64,000 nucleotides of DNA from Paenibacillus phytohabitans (GTDB taxonomy: Bacteria; Bacillota; Bacilli; Paenibacillales; Paenibacillaceae): positions 124,001-188,000 of the forward strand of contig NZ_WHOB01000016.1 in assembly GCF_013141775.1 (NCBI RefSeq), in the 5' to 3' direction. Of this stretch, positions 26,661 to 34,783 are shown in pieces. The stretch's first letter is position 1. Every line of letters begins with the position of its first letter. The notes beneath the pieces are model-generated. The model ran no database searches and was not told where the DNA came from. It was given only the letters and a program-made list of their open reading frames with translations. Both the position numbers and the translations under genes were made by a program.

Positions 26661-28190
26661 TCAACGTTTTTTCTGAAATATTCCACTATTTTTTGCAGAA
26701 AATCGTTTGTCCGTTCCCAGTCCAAGCATCACTCCAACCGCTTGACCCAGCTTCCCTTTGGGCTGAAAAGGGTCCTGCTGAAGCGGCAGACTGCACACTT
26801 TGGCCTGTCCCAAAGCAGAAGCCAGAAGCGCTGCCGCTGAACCGCCGGCCAGCGGCAGACAGATCCGCCAGTCCGGCTGAGGGGCGAGACCGCTGCGGCG
26901 CAGCCAGTGCAGCGTATCCTCCAGCCGCCAATCCGCACCGGAGGCCACCAGCACCGGCCTGCCACTGGCCGTGAAGGCTGCCAGGGCCCCTTCGTAACCG
27001 CCTGTCCCCAGATCCAGAACCACGAAGGAATACGACTCCCCCGTCCGCTGAGGCAGTCCGTCAGCAGGCGCAAGCTTCCAGAAATCTACGTTGTTCCAGG
27101 TAAAGGGATGCTCCGGCATCACTCCACCATGGATGGCACTTCTTTCAGGCACTTCTGCCATTCCTTTAATACGATTAAATACTTGCGCATCAGGAGCGCA
27201 TTCCACCCAGGCGGTGTGGCCAGTCCGCGACAAATAATGGCTCACAGCCAGTGAAGTATGCGTTGTCCCCAGTCCCGGAGCTACGCCCAGCACAGCCACT
27301 ACTAAGGTCTGCCGGGACTGCAGCCTAACAGAAGCGGCCTGTAAATCCGGCTTATGCTCCGGCGCTGTCAGCTCTGCGGCTTCGGCTTCAAGCGGTTCAA
27401 GCGCTGACAGCACCTCCTGGGCACTGCCGTACCGCTCTTCCGGATGATGACGCAGTAGGCGCCGGATTACCGGTATCAACCGGTCCGGAATGCTGCCGTG
27501 CAGCCTCCGTTCCATTCCCGGCTGCCAGCTGCTGAATTGTCCGCCGGAAGCCATGTACAGCAGCAGCGCACCCAGCCCGTACAGGTCAGACAGCGGACTG
27601 CTCTGTGCACTGCCATATTGCTCCGGGGCAGCGAAGCCGGCGGTGCCCAGCTTCTCCGTATCTTCATCAGATCCGGTTCTCAGCTTACGCGCAATACCGA
27701 AATCAATCAGCAGCAGCTCATAAGGCCCGGTCAGCATAATATTGGAGGGCTTCAGGTCACGGTATACGATCGGCGGATGATGGCTGTGCAGGTATTGCAG
27801 GACCTCCAGCAGCTGCCTGGCATAGCTGATAATCCGCCCTCCCGTAAGGGCTGCCGGATGCTCAATCATGGATTGATGAAGGGTTACCCCTTCAATGTAA
27901 TCCATCACCAGATAACTATAGCCGTCACGGTCCGGCGGGAAGAAATCGCCAACCCTGGGCAGCTTAGGATGATTCAGTGAGATCAGCAGCTCTGCTTCTG
28001 CCTGGATAGCTCCAATTCGATGCCCGCCCCCTTCCCGTATCACACTTTCCTTAACCGCCCATTCCTTTCCCGGCAGCCGCAAATCCTCTGCCAGATATAC
28101 ACGGCTCATTCCTCCTGTACCGATAAGTCCGGTAATAGAGTAACGTCCTCCAAGGATTTGTCCGGTTGTCAGCTTGCCTGTTACATTCAT
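26661..28190 (-). CDS. Ser/Thr protein kinase fused to a MinD/CpaE-like P-loop domain
   Basis: 509 residues with no membrane segment. The kinase (about 15-265) has GTGGMSRVY, Lys47 in WAVKE, catalytic YRDLKPSN (Asp145), IDFGIAR and AAPEQYG. After a short linker, residues 295-490 form a second domain with a deviant P-loop, GVAPGLGTTHTSLA (302-315), and VVLDLGTGGYE (about 390-400) as a Walker-B-like strand. This resembles the SIMIBI class ATPases (MinD, CpaE, TadZ). GGAGG precedes the ATG. A soluble kinase tied to such an ATPase suggests nucleotide- or partner-controlled signalling; substrates are unknown. Isolated by terminator 28218-28293. Confidence 0.88.
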   Translation of the reverse strand: MNVTGKLTTGQILGGRYSITGLIGTGGMSRVYLAEDLRLPGKEWAVKESVIREGGGHRIGAIQAEAELLISLNHPKLPRVGDFFPPDRDGYSYLVMDYIEGVTLHQSMIEHPAALTGGRIISYARQLLEVLQYLHSHHPPIVYRDLKPSNIMLTGPYELLLIDFGIARKLRTGSDEDTEKLGTAGFAAPEQYGSAQSSPLSDLYGLGALLLYMASGGQFSSWQPGMERRLHGSIPDRLIPVIRRLLRHHPEERYGSAQEVLSALEPLEAEAAELTAPEHKPDLQAASVRLQSRQTLVVAVLGVAPGLGTTHTSLAVSHYLSRTGHTAWVECAPDAQVFNRIKGMAEVPERSAIHGGVMPEHPFTWNNVDFWKLAPADGLPQRTGESYSFVVLDLGTGGYEGALAAFTASGRPVLVASGADWRLEDTLHWLRRSGLAPQPDWRICLPLAGGSAAALLASALGQAKVCSLPLQQDPFQPKGKLGQAVGVMLGLGTDKRFSAKNSGIFQKKR

Positions 28191-28217
28191 CTTTTTTCCT
28201 CCTTATTGTCACACAAA

Positions 28218-28293
28218 AAAGGGAAAGCATCCGCCGTCAGCACCTGGTACCGGCATGAAGCCGGCGGTGCAGATAGCGGGATGCTTTCCCTTT
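28218..28293 (-). terminator. Large branched terminator
   Basis: A 15-bp outer stem (28218-28232 with 28279-28293) encloses a second region, GCACC...GGTGC with CCGGC-ATGAA-GCCGG inside. On the minus strand the stem is followed by a T6 run. It separates the six-gene operon at 28308-32477 from the kinase gene. Confidence 0.88.
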
Positions 28294-28307
28294 ATCCATG
28301 AACCTAA

Positions 28308-29375
28308 TTAATATTTAATCATATAAAGTGTTATTTCATCGCGGTTGTGAAACAGCTGCTTCGCGCGCTGAATCTGCATCCGTTCACCTTCAAACATGGC
28401 AATAATCTCTTTGATCATTGCCAGCGGCTTCTTATGCATCAGCTTCACCGTGACAATGGCAGTCCCGCCCGGAGTCAGACTATGGAGCAGTCCGGTGACC
28501 AGCTTCGCCATCAGCTTGGGACTCCAGCTCATATCGCAGACCAGCAGATCAAATTCATTCTCGCGGAATTTGACCTCCCCGGCATTTTTACGCAGAATCT
28601 TGAGTCCGGGATAATTACGCAGCGATTCATGCATCAGGGCCGGATCCACAGCGGTTACCTTAAGACCGCGTTCCAGCAGGAACGAGGTCCAGCCGCCCGG
28701 GGAAGCGCCGATATCCACCGCATTCTTGAAGCTGTAGAACGGAATGGCGAATTCCTTCTCCGCCTCCATCAGCTTGAACTTAGCCCGTGAGATCTGCCCG
28801 TCCTCCTTGCGGAAGCGGATCATCCCGCCGTTCCAGCTGGAGAGATTCTCTTCCGGCCGGGATACACCGGCATAAAGGGCTTCTCCATCTGCATATACGG
28901 ACACCACCCATGCCGGATCCTGCACGGTGAATTCTGCACCCAGACTGTCAAGCCTTCCCTGCAGCCACTCCCGCAGCTCTCCCGGGCTGTCTTCCCAGAA
29001 GGACGTGCTGCCCTTGCGGACATGCAGCGAGACCTTCTCACCCTCCAGCTCTGTCCGCCGGCTTAAGTATACGGCCAGCCTGTCCATAGCAGACATATCG
29101 CCTGTGTCCTGGAACTGCACCGGCTGGATGTGCCGCAGGAAGATCGGCAGGTTCTGTGCCAGCATCCGCGATACCTCTTCAGGCTCTGCCTCCAGCGTTG
29201 CCAGGAACACTTCACCCGGCAGCAGCAATGTACTTTTCACCGCTCCGAACAAGCGGCGCAGCTCCTCTTGTGCATAGGGAGCAAAGCCGTGATTCGCGGT
29301 GCAGATGTATCTTGAAATTATTTTCTCATCAGGTGCCATGTTTGGCTCGAGGGGTTCTTGCGTAAAATCATTCAA
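28308..29375 (-). CDS. RlmM/FtsJ-like rRNA 2'-O-methyltransferase
   Basis: 355 residues. The N-terminal half looks like a THUMP/RNA-binding region. The C-terminal half is a Rossmann methyltransferase with SAM motif DIGASPGGWT (221-230) and the RrmJ catalytic tetrad: Lys201 in SRAKFKLME, Asp281 in VCDMSW, Lys311 in VTVKL and Glu347 in DEITLY. It should methylate a ribose 2'-OH in rRNA. The start is TTG 29375, with GGAGG 9 nt upstream; it overlaps the ABC gene stop by 4 nt (TTGA). Last gene of the overlapping operon. The target nucleotide is not known. Confidence 0.87.
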   Translation of the reverse strand: MNDFTQEPLEPNMAPDEKIISRYICTANHGFAPYAQEELRRLFGAVKSTLLLPGEVFLATLEAEPEEVSRMLAQNLPIFLRHIQPVQFQDTGDMSAMDRLAVYLSRRTELEGEKVSLHVRKGSTSFWEDSPGELREWLQGRLDSLGAEFTVQDPAWVVSVYADGEALYAGVSRPEENLSSWNGGMIRFRKEDGQISRAKFKLMEAEKEFAIPFYSFKNAVDIGASPGGWTSFLLERGLKVTAVDPALMHESLRNYPGLKILRKNAGEVKFRENEFDLLVCDMSWSPKLMAKLVTGLLHSLTPGGTAIVTVKLMHKKPLAMIKEIIAMFEGERMQIQRAKQLFHNRDEITLYMIKY

Positions 29376-30154
29376 ATCGATGTGCCTCCAGGTCTTATTT
29401 TTATCCAGGGACGGCCGCTATCCCATTCAACATCAACAGGTATGTCGAAAGTGTCCATCAGCATTTCCCTAGTCAGCACTTCTTCCTTGGGACCGGCTCC
29501 CGCCAGCTTCCCGTCACGGATAAGCGCTACATGGGTGAAGAGCGGTACAATCTCCTCTACATGATGCGTTACGTACACTACAGCCACATTGCGCTGCTTC
29601 AGCTTGTCGATCTCGGCCAGCATCTTCTCACGCTCGTAGAGATCAAGGCCGGCGCAAGGCTCGTCCATGATCAGCAGCTTGGGCTCGGCTATCAGGCAGC
29701 GCGCCAGCATCGCTTTCTTGCGTTCCCCCTGGGACAGGGTACCAAACGGATGGTACGCCAGTTCGCTGAGATTCATATCGTCCAGCAGCTTCAGCGCCTG
29801 ATCCTGCACACTTTGCGGGATTGCCTGATAAAAGCGCAAATAGGCATAAGCGCCAGTTGCGACGACTTCCCATACGGGATCGCTGAGCGAGAGCTTTTCC
29901 ATCAGGGACGGACCAATATAGCCGATTTCCTTGCGCACCTCGCGTACATCACACTGGCCGAATTTGTAGCCCAGCACTTCAACAGAACCCTTGCTTGGAA
30001 ACAGGTACCCGGTCATCATTTCCAGCAAAGTGGTTTTACCGGAGCCGTTACGTCCGAGAATTACCCAGTTCTCGCCTTGCTTCATTTCCAGAGATACATC
30101 ATCAAGAATCAGGCTTTGTTCCCTGCGCAGGGAAAGATGTTGTAAAGATATCAT
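29372..30154 (-). CDS. ABC transporter ATP-binding protein
   Basis: 260 residues, single cassette: Walker A GRNGSGKTT, signature LSQGE, Walker B LLIMDEPCAGLD, H-loop YVTHHVEEI. It resembles YlmA/ModF-like stand-alone cassettes. No permease gene is in the operon, so it may serve a distant permease or act in the cytosol. AAGGAG lies before the ATG, and the ATG overlaps the thioredoxin stop (TAATG). Its stop overlaps the next gene's start, pointing to translational coupling with the methyltransferase. Confidence 0.9.
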   Translation of the reverse strand: MISLQHLSLRREQSLILDDVSLEMKQGENWVILGRNGSGKTTLLEMMTGYLFPSKGSVEVLGYKFGQCDVREVRKEIGYIGPSLMEKLSLSDPVWEVVATGAYAYLRFYQAIPQSVQDQALKLLDDMNLSELAYHPFGTLSQGERKKAMLARCLIAEPKLLIMDEPCAGLDLYEREKMLAEIDKLKQRNVAVVYVTHHVEEIVPLFTHVALIRDGKLAGAGPKEEVLTREMLMDTFDIPVDVEWDSGRPWIKIRPGGTSI

Positions 30155-30477
30155 TATGAGGTCACTCTCCTTATGTAATCCAGTACCCGTTCTACCGAGC
30201 CCATTGAATAAAAGATTTCCGGTTCAGCGCGGCGGTCCGCCGGCACTACCATCAGTGCAGGCACACTGGATATACGGTACGTGTTTACAAGTCCGGGCAG
30301 CATATTTACGTTGCCCTCAGCAATCAGAAGTCCGGGCGGCAGCAGATGCTGCGCAACCTCCAGCATACGACGTGCGGCCTTGCAGGTCCCGCACAGCGGG
30401 GTATACAAGAACACTACAAGAGGTTCTCCCGGCCTTCCGAGCAGCTCCATCAGTTCTTCCTGATTCATATCCTTCAT
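30154..30477 (-). CDS. Thioredoxin-family protein
   Basis: 107 residues: LVVFLYTPLCGTCKAARRML carries a CGTC redox motif in place of the usual CGPC, and YRISSVPALMVV holds the cis-proline. No signal peptide or anchor, so cytoplasmic. It probably reduces disulfides or sulfenates in a partner. Its ATG overlaps the stop of the cREC gene (ATGA), and its stop overlaps the ABC gene start. The conserved chain suggests a shared function, but the partner is not evident. Confidence 0.87.
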   Translation of the reverse strand: MKDMNQEELMELLGRPGEPLVVFLYTPLCGTCKAARRMLEVAQHLLPPGLLIAEGNVNMLPGLVNTYRISSVPALMVVPADRRAEPEIFYSMGSVERVLDYIRRVTS

Positions 30478-30815
30478 CCAGCCGCCGCTCCTGCAGCAAT
30501 TTCCTGCAGCCTCTCCAGCCCAAGCGGGCCATTGTGCAGCTGTGTGCCGGCAGGCACGGCCGGATACAAGATTTCGTACATTTCCTTGCGCCCCTCAAGG
30601 CTGGAGGTGTGCAGATAGATTTCCCGCGGGAATAATCCTTCGAGCACCATCCTTTTGGCCACTTCACCGCCGCAGAAATCCTCCGGGCCCATATCATAAT
30701 CAAGCGACAGAATATCGACCGGGCCGCTGCGCAGCATCAGCAGACACTCTCCGGTGGTTCTGGCCAGTGCAAAACCGGAAGGCCGTCTTCTCATATCGTC
30801 CATATATATATTCAT
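30474..30815 (-). CDS. Small cREC (cyclic-phosphate-processing receiver-like) protein
   Basis: 113 residues, a stand-alone receiver-like fold: YMDDMRRRPSGFALARTTGE has the acidic pair of strand 1, DILSLDYDMGP the phospho-acceptor-like Asp, and YLHTSS the next strand. This pattern matches the cREC group, proposed from comparative genomics to deal with cyclic-phosphate nucleic-acid ends; that role is not experimentally settled as far as I know. GGAGG serves GTG 30818 or ATG 30815. It overlaps nfo upstream and the thioredoxin gene downstream. Confidence 0.72.
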   Translation of the reverse strand: MNIYMDDMRRRPSGFALARTTGECLLMLRSGPVDILSLDYDMGPEDFCGGEVAKRMVLEGLFPREIYLHTSSLEGRKEMYEILYPAVPAGTQLHNGPLGLERLQEIAAGAAAG

Positions 30816-31672
30816 CACGATTCATCCTCCGCTTCAAACCAATGCCTGACTAGAGCAATTTCCGCCCTGTGAGTGCCGTCAGGCCCTTTTTCCGTTTCCA
30901 TCGCAATCGCTGCCACCTTGCGCAGGGGAACAGAGGTCAGCAGCTCCCGTAGCGCCTTCACGCCAATATGGCCTTGCCCGATCTGAGCATGTCTGTCCCG
31001 CCGGGAGCCGCAGGGGAACAGGGAGTCGTTCAGATGTACGGCAGCAAGATGTGGCCAGTAGCCGAGTGCTTCTCCCCTCTGCAGCAGCTCATCAGTATGC
31101 TGCGGATTCCAAATCCCTGATGCAAAGGCATGACAGGTATCGAAGCAGAAGCCGATTTTCTCCGGATAGCGGCTCAGTTCACGGACTTTGACCAGCTCTT
31201 CCAGCGTCATGCCTTCATGGCCGTGATTGCCTGCCATGTTCTCGATCAGCAGCTTTGTCTGGCCTTCCCATCCTGACAGGGTGTCATTTATACATTGTAT
31301 AATATTTTGATAGCCTTGTAATGGCTCCATTCCGGCAAAATGGCCAAAATGCACCACAATGCCCAGTGATCCGCAAGCCTCGGCGATCTCCAGATCATTG
31401 CGCAGCGAAGCAGCCATAACGGCTCTGCCTGCGGAATCTGCGGCCAGATTGGTCGGATAAGGGGTATGGGCAATGGAGACCATTCCCTGTTCCCGGCAAT
31501 AACCGGCACAGCTATGCGCATCCCGGTAGTCAACCGGCTTAAGCTTCAGACTGCGCGGATTCTTCGGAAAATATTGAAAACATGACGCACCGCTCTCCCT
31601 GGCGGACCGGGCAGCCTGCCCGTATCCGCCGCGTATGCTGACATGTGCCCCTATACCGGGATTAAGCGTCAT
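30815..31672 (-). CDS. nfo: Endonuclease IV (AP endonuclease, deoxyribonuclease IV)
   Basis: 285 residues from ATG 31672. TIM-barrel AP endonuclease family 2 signatures: GAHVSIRGGYG, SIAHTPYPTNLA, LLIENMAGN, GFCFDTCHAFASG, VHLNDSLFPCGSRRDRHAQIGQGHIG and the metal ligand in AMETEKGPDG. It cuts at abasic sites using a three-metal centre, acting after glycosylases such as the Fpg-like protein encoded just upstream, whose stop it overlaps by 11 nt. The longer in-frame extension to 31783 lies inside the neighbour and is rejected. Confidence 0.93.
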   Translation of the reverse strand: MTLNPGIGAHVSIRGGYGQAARSARESGASCFQYFPKNPRSLKLKPVDYRDAHSCAGYCREQGMVSIAHTPYPTNLAADSAGRAVMAASLRNDLEIAEACGSLGIVVHFGHFAGMEPLQGYQNIIQCINDTLSGWEGQTKLLIENMAGNHGHEGMTLEELVKVRELSRYPEKIGFCFDTCHAFASGIWNPQHTDELLQRGEALGYWPHLAAVHLNDSLFPCGSRRDRHAQIGQGHIGVKALRELLTSVPLRKVAAIAMETEKGPDGTHRAEIALVRHWFEAEDES

Positions 31673-32477
31673 GCTGACAATCCGGGCAATAGAATACCTT
31701 GCGTCCGGACTGCTCTGTCTTGATAATCGTTCCCCCACCGCGCAGGCAGGGTTCGCCGCCGCGGTCATACACTTTACAAGCATCGTTGTAAGAACCGGTA
31801 ACCGTATCTCCGGTCATGAACGGCATTTCCATATAACCGCCAATCTCGGTTGCCTCCGTCAATACCTTTCGCACACTGTCATACAGCCGGGTTACTGCCT
31901 CCGGTGACAGATTCTGAACGAGCGTAGACGGCAGAAGTCTTGCTTCAAAGGCAATCTCGTCGGCATAACAATTGCCGATTCCAGCCATAACATGCTGGTT
32001 GACCAGCAGACTCTTCAGCGCACCGCGGCGTCCTTTGAGCAGAGCGGCGAAGCGTTCAGCCGTCATCCTCCGGTCCAGCAGCTCCGGTCCAAGCTTACCC
32101 ATTGCCGCTTCACTTTCCTTAACAGACAGGAGATGCAGATACCCCAGGCGCAGGCCCATGAAATAAAGGATATGCTCTCCAAAAGCCAGTTCAACCTGAG
32201 TAGTCCGGTCCGGACGCTCTTCCTCTGTCCCATAGAACAAAAGTCCGCCCAGCATCAGATGAAGCAGCAGTCTTCTGCCGTCATGCAGATGGAAAAGGAT
32301 ATGCTTGGCACGGCGCTCTACGAACACAACACGCGCCCCAACCAGACCGTTCACGAAATCCGCGGTCTCCATATTGATTGTTTTTTCTCTGTTAACGGTT
32401 ACCCCCGTAATTGGAACATTTATTAAATGCTGGCTCAGCAGCTTTCTGTAATTCTCCATTTCCGGCAATTCCGGCAT
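31662..32477 (-). CDS. Fpg/Nei-family DNA glycosylase with an altered zinc finger
   Basis: 271 residues. The catalytic N-terminus is MPELPEMENYR (Pro2 nucleophile, Glu3), the conserved Lys58 lies in RRAKH, the helix-two-turns-helix reads AGIGNCYADEI, and the C-terminal finger has the key Arg in SGRKVFYCPDC. The first finger pair, normally CxxC, reads CLRG: Gly247 (codon GGT) replaces the second Cys, leaving three of four zinc ligands. It should remove oxidised bases and nick the strand, feeding Nfo. The context differs from the polA-linked mutM of Bacilli, so this is probably a paralogue; no symbol is given. Confidence 0.88.
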   Translation of the reverse strand: MPELPEMENYRKLLSQHLINVPITGVTVNREKTINMETADFVNGLVGARVVFVERRAKHILFHLHDGRRLLLHLMLGGLLFYGTEEERPDRTTQVELAFGEHILYFMGLRLGYLHLLSVKESEAAMGKLGPELLDRRMTAERFAALLKGRRGALKSLLVNQHVMAGIGNCYADEIAFEARLLPSTLVQNLSPEAVTRLYDSVRKVLTEATEIGGYMEMPFMTGDTVTGSYNDACKVYDRGGEPCLRGGGTIIKTEQSGRKVFYCPDCQHDA

Positions 32478-32522
32478 ATTGTCATCTTCCCTTCCAGGTT
32501 GGTAAAAGGCATACCTTTGTCA

Positions 32523-33311
32523 TTATACACCGAGCAGTACCATTAGTTCAGCTAAATCAGCACAAATTTCATCCGGCTTAACTCCCGTAACAGTCTGGTA
32601 GTGCTCCAGATTATCGTGTGTGGTCAGACCCGTCAGCACCAGTATCGTGCGGCACCCTGCATTTACACCGGCAGAAATGTCTGTACGCATGTTATCTCCG
32701 ACTACAACCGCTTCCTCAGGTGTGATCCCCAGCAATGTTGTCGCATAGGTAATCAGATGGGATTCCGGTTTGCCGATTACTACAGGTGACACTCCGCTGG
32801 CTGCTTCAATTGCAGCTCCAAGGGTTCCGGCGCCGGGCATCACCCCGTCATCGGAGGGGAGCATCAGGTCCGGGTTGGTCAGCACAAACCTGGCTCCTTC
32901 CCGGATCCAGCGCGAGGCCCGGGCCAGCGATTCATATGTAAAAGAACGGTCGATGCCCTGGACAACATATTGCGGATTCTCCGTGACCAGGGTCAACCCC
33001 GCTTCGGCACAGGCCTGCACCAGTCCCTCTTCTCCAAGTATCGCCACGGTTGCTTCCGGTGATTCCTCAGCAATGTAGCGTGCCGCAGCAAGGGATGAGG
33101 TGCAGACCTCTTCCGGATTCGCATCAATTCCCATCCCGCGCAGATGTGCAGCAACACTTGCCGCTGTGCGTGAAGAGTTATTCGTGACAAACAGGAACGG
33201 TACAGCCGCTCTACGCAGCGCTGCTATCAACCGATCTGCATCCGGAATCATCCGGCCGCCGTGATACAAGGTTCCGTCCAGATCAATTAACAAACCACCT
33301 ATATTGTTCAT
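32523..33311 (-). CDS. HAD-IIA (NagD-like) phosphatase
   Basis: 262 residues. Motif I is LLIDLDGTLYHG, motif II is FVTNNSSRT, motif III contains IGKPE, and motif IV is VVGDNMRTDISAG. The C2-type cap lies between motifs II and III. This is the NagD/AraL-type class of small-molecule phosphatases (sugar phosphates or damaged metabolites). AGGGGG precedes the ATG. It ends 46 bp before the glycosylase operon on the same strand; no terminator is seen in that gap, so read-through into the operon is possible. Confidence 0.9.
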   Translation of the reverse strand: MNNIGGLLIDLDGTLYHGGRMIPDADRLIAALRRAAVPFLFVTNNSSRTAASVAAHLRGMGIDANPEEVCTSSLAAARYIAEESPEATVAILGEEGLVQACAEAGLTLVTENPQYVVQGIDRSFTYESLARASRWIREGARFVLTNPDLMLPSDDGVMPGAGTLGAAIEAASGVSPVVIGKPESHLITYATTLLGITPEEAVVVGDNMRTDISAGVNAGCRTILVLTGLTTHDNLEHYQTVTGVKPDEICADLAELMVLLGV

Positions 33312-33605
33312 AATACCCCCTGTTTGAGTCCCGTTTATTTAATTCATCACATTAATAGTTAATGCTATAAATTATCTTCGCAATTTTCTACCCCTTTCCC
33401 GCTATAGCCCACTGTTATTGAGTTTTTTGATGGCATCCTAACTTTTCCGCTACTCCGTTTCGCCAATTTCTCTACTGCTTCGTACGCTTAAAGCTCTCCA
33501 ACTATTTAAAATTTAACATACTTCGTCGAACGATAGCGAACCGCAGTACCAGCAGGCTTTTTATGGCACAGCCCTGTCATTTCCTGCGCTTTCCCGGAAA
33601 ATAAT
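33312..33605. other. A+T-rich intergenic region without a gene
   Basis: About 290 bases between the end of rnz and the HAD-IIA start. No ORF with a ribosome binding site and no clear terminator are visible. It should contain the promoter of the HAD-IIA gene. The piece TTCG-TC-GAACGATAGCGAA (about 33521-33540) has partial symmetry of unknown meaning. Confidence 0.5.
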
Positions 33606-34556
33606 TCATTCCCCGGGGGCATTTCCCGCGGCTCTCCGGTGGACCGGGAAGGTGCAGAATTCCTCCGCCAGCAGTGTATTCGGGAAGATGGCCTGCGCCT
33701 CTTCCAGCAGTGGAATCAGCTCCTCCTGTGAGCTGTACCGCGAGCTGAAGTGGGTCAGCAGCAGTTCACGCCCGCCTGCCTCACGTGCCAGCTCCGCGGC
33801 TTGCCGGGCTGTACTGTGATGATACTGATAGGCCATATCGGCCAGGTCATGAGCAAAGGTAGCCTCATGAATGATCAGATCAGCATCCTGTGACAGCGGC
33901 AGTGTTCCCTCGCAAGGACGGGTATCGCCCAGAATAGTAACAATGCGGCCGCGTTTCGGCGCATGGATCACATCCGCTGCCCGGATTACAGTCCCGTCTT
34001 CAGTTGTGATATCTTGGCCTCTCTTCAGCTTGCCATACAGCGGCCCGGGCTTCAGCCCGTAACTCTTAAGCAGCTCTGCATCGAGGTTGCCCGGACTGTC
34101 TTTCTCCGTTACCCGGTACCCATAGCTGTCAATTCTATGCTCCAGCAGTCCCGCCTCAACCTTGAACGTATCATCCTCAAACACCAGCCCGCCGCTGTGC
34201 TCGATAATCTCAAGCTTGTAGGGGATTCGCGACTGGCTTGCAGACAGTGAAATATCCAGATAAGCTTTGATCCCCGGAGGTCCATACACTGTAAGCGGTG
34301 ATGTACCACCCTGATAGCCACGGCTCGACAGCAGCCCCGGAAGGCCGAACAAGTGGTCACCATGCAAATGGGTGATAAACAGCTTCTCCAGCTTGCCCAG
34401 CCGCAGCGGTGAACGGAGAACCTGATGCTGCGTCCCTTCTCCGCAATCGAACATCCAGAACGTGCGCCGTTCTTCAAGCAGCCTGAGGGCGATTGAGGTT
34501 ACATTCCGCTGCAGTGTCGGTACCCCGGCATTTGTTCCCAAGAAATAAATTTCCAT
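33606..34556 (-). CDS. rnz: Ribonuclease Z (tRNase Z)
   Basis: 316 residues from ATG 34556, which has GAGGAGGGG upstream. Metallo-beta-lactamase fold with FDCGEGTQHQ, the zinc motif THLHGDHLFGLPG, LGDTRPCEG, and further ligands in HEATFAHD and TH near the C-terminus. The GPPG exosite loop region (VYGPPGIKAYL) is present. It cuts the 3' trailer of tRNA precursors lacking an encoded CCA. The in-frame extension to 34589 lacks support. It lies downstream of metH and is separated from it by a terminator. Confidence 0.95.
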   Translation of the reverse strand: MEIYFLGTNAGVPTLQRNVTSIALRLLEERRTFWMFDCGEGTQHQVLRSPLRLGKLEKLFITHLHGDHLFGLPGLLSSRGYQGGTSPLTVYGPPGIKAYLDISLSASQSRIPYKLEIIEHSGGLVFEDDTFKVEAGLLEHRIDSYGYRVTEKDSPGNLDAELLKSYGLKPGPLYGKLKRGQDITTEDGTVIRAADVIHAPKRGRIVTILGDTRPCEGTLPLSQDADLIIHEATFAHDLADMAYQYHHSTARQAAELAREAGGRELLLTHFSSRYSSQEELIPLLEEAQAIFPNTLLAEEFCTFPVHRRAAGNAPGE

Positions 34557-34705
34557 TATGCCCCTCCTCTCTTCTCTCGTACTTCTCATCTTATTTTTAT
34601 CATGCCGGTTCTTATGAAAAGAATTCTACTCTGTTTTGGCGCTGAAAGCATCTTTCAAGTAGAATCAGCTGGATACGTTACATATAAAATTCTTATATTT
34701 CCAGC

Positions 34706-34730
34706 AAAAAACCTCCCGGTGACGGGAGGT
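34706..34730 (-). terminator. Terminator after metH
   Basis: On the minus strand an 8-bp stem (ACCTCCCG on + at 34711-34718 with CGGGAGGT at 34723-34730) is followed by T6 (34711-34706). Confidence 0.92.
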
Positions 34731-34783
34731 TCCGCTATGACGGGCACAGGCCCTTCTGACGGGTGATGATTAATCAGGGCACT

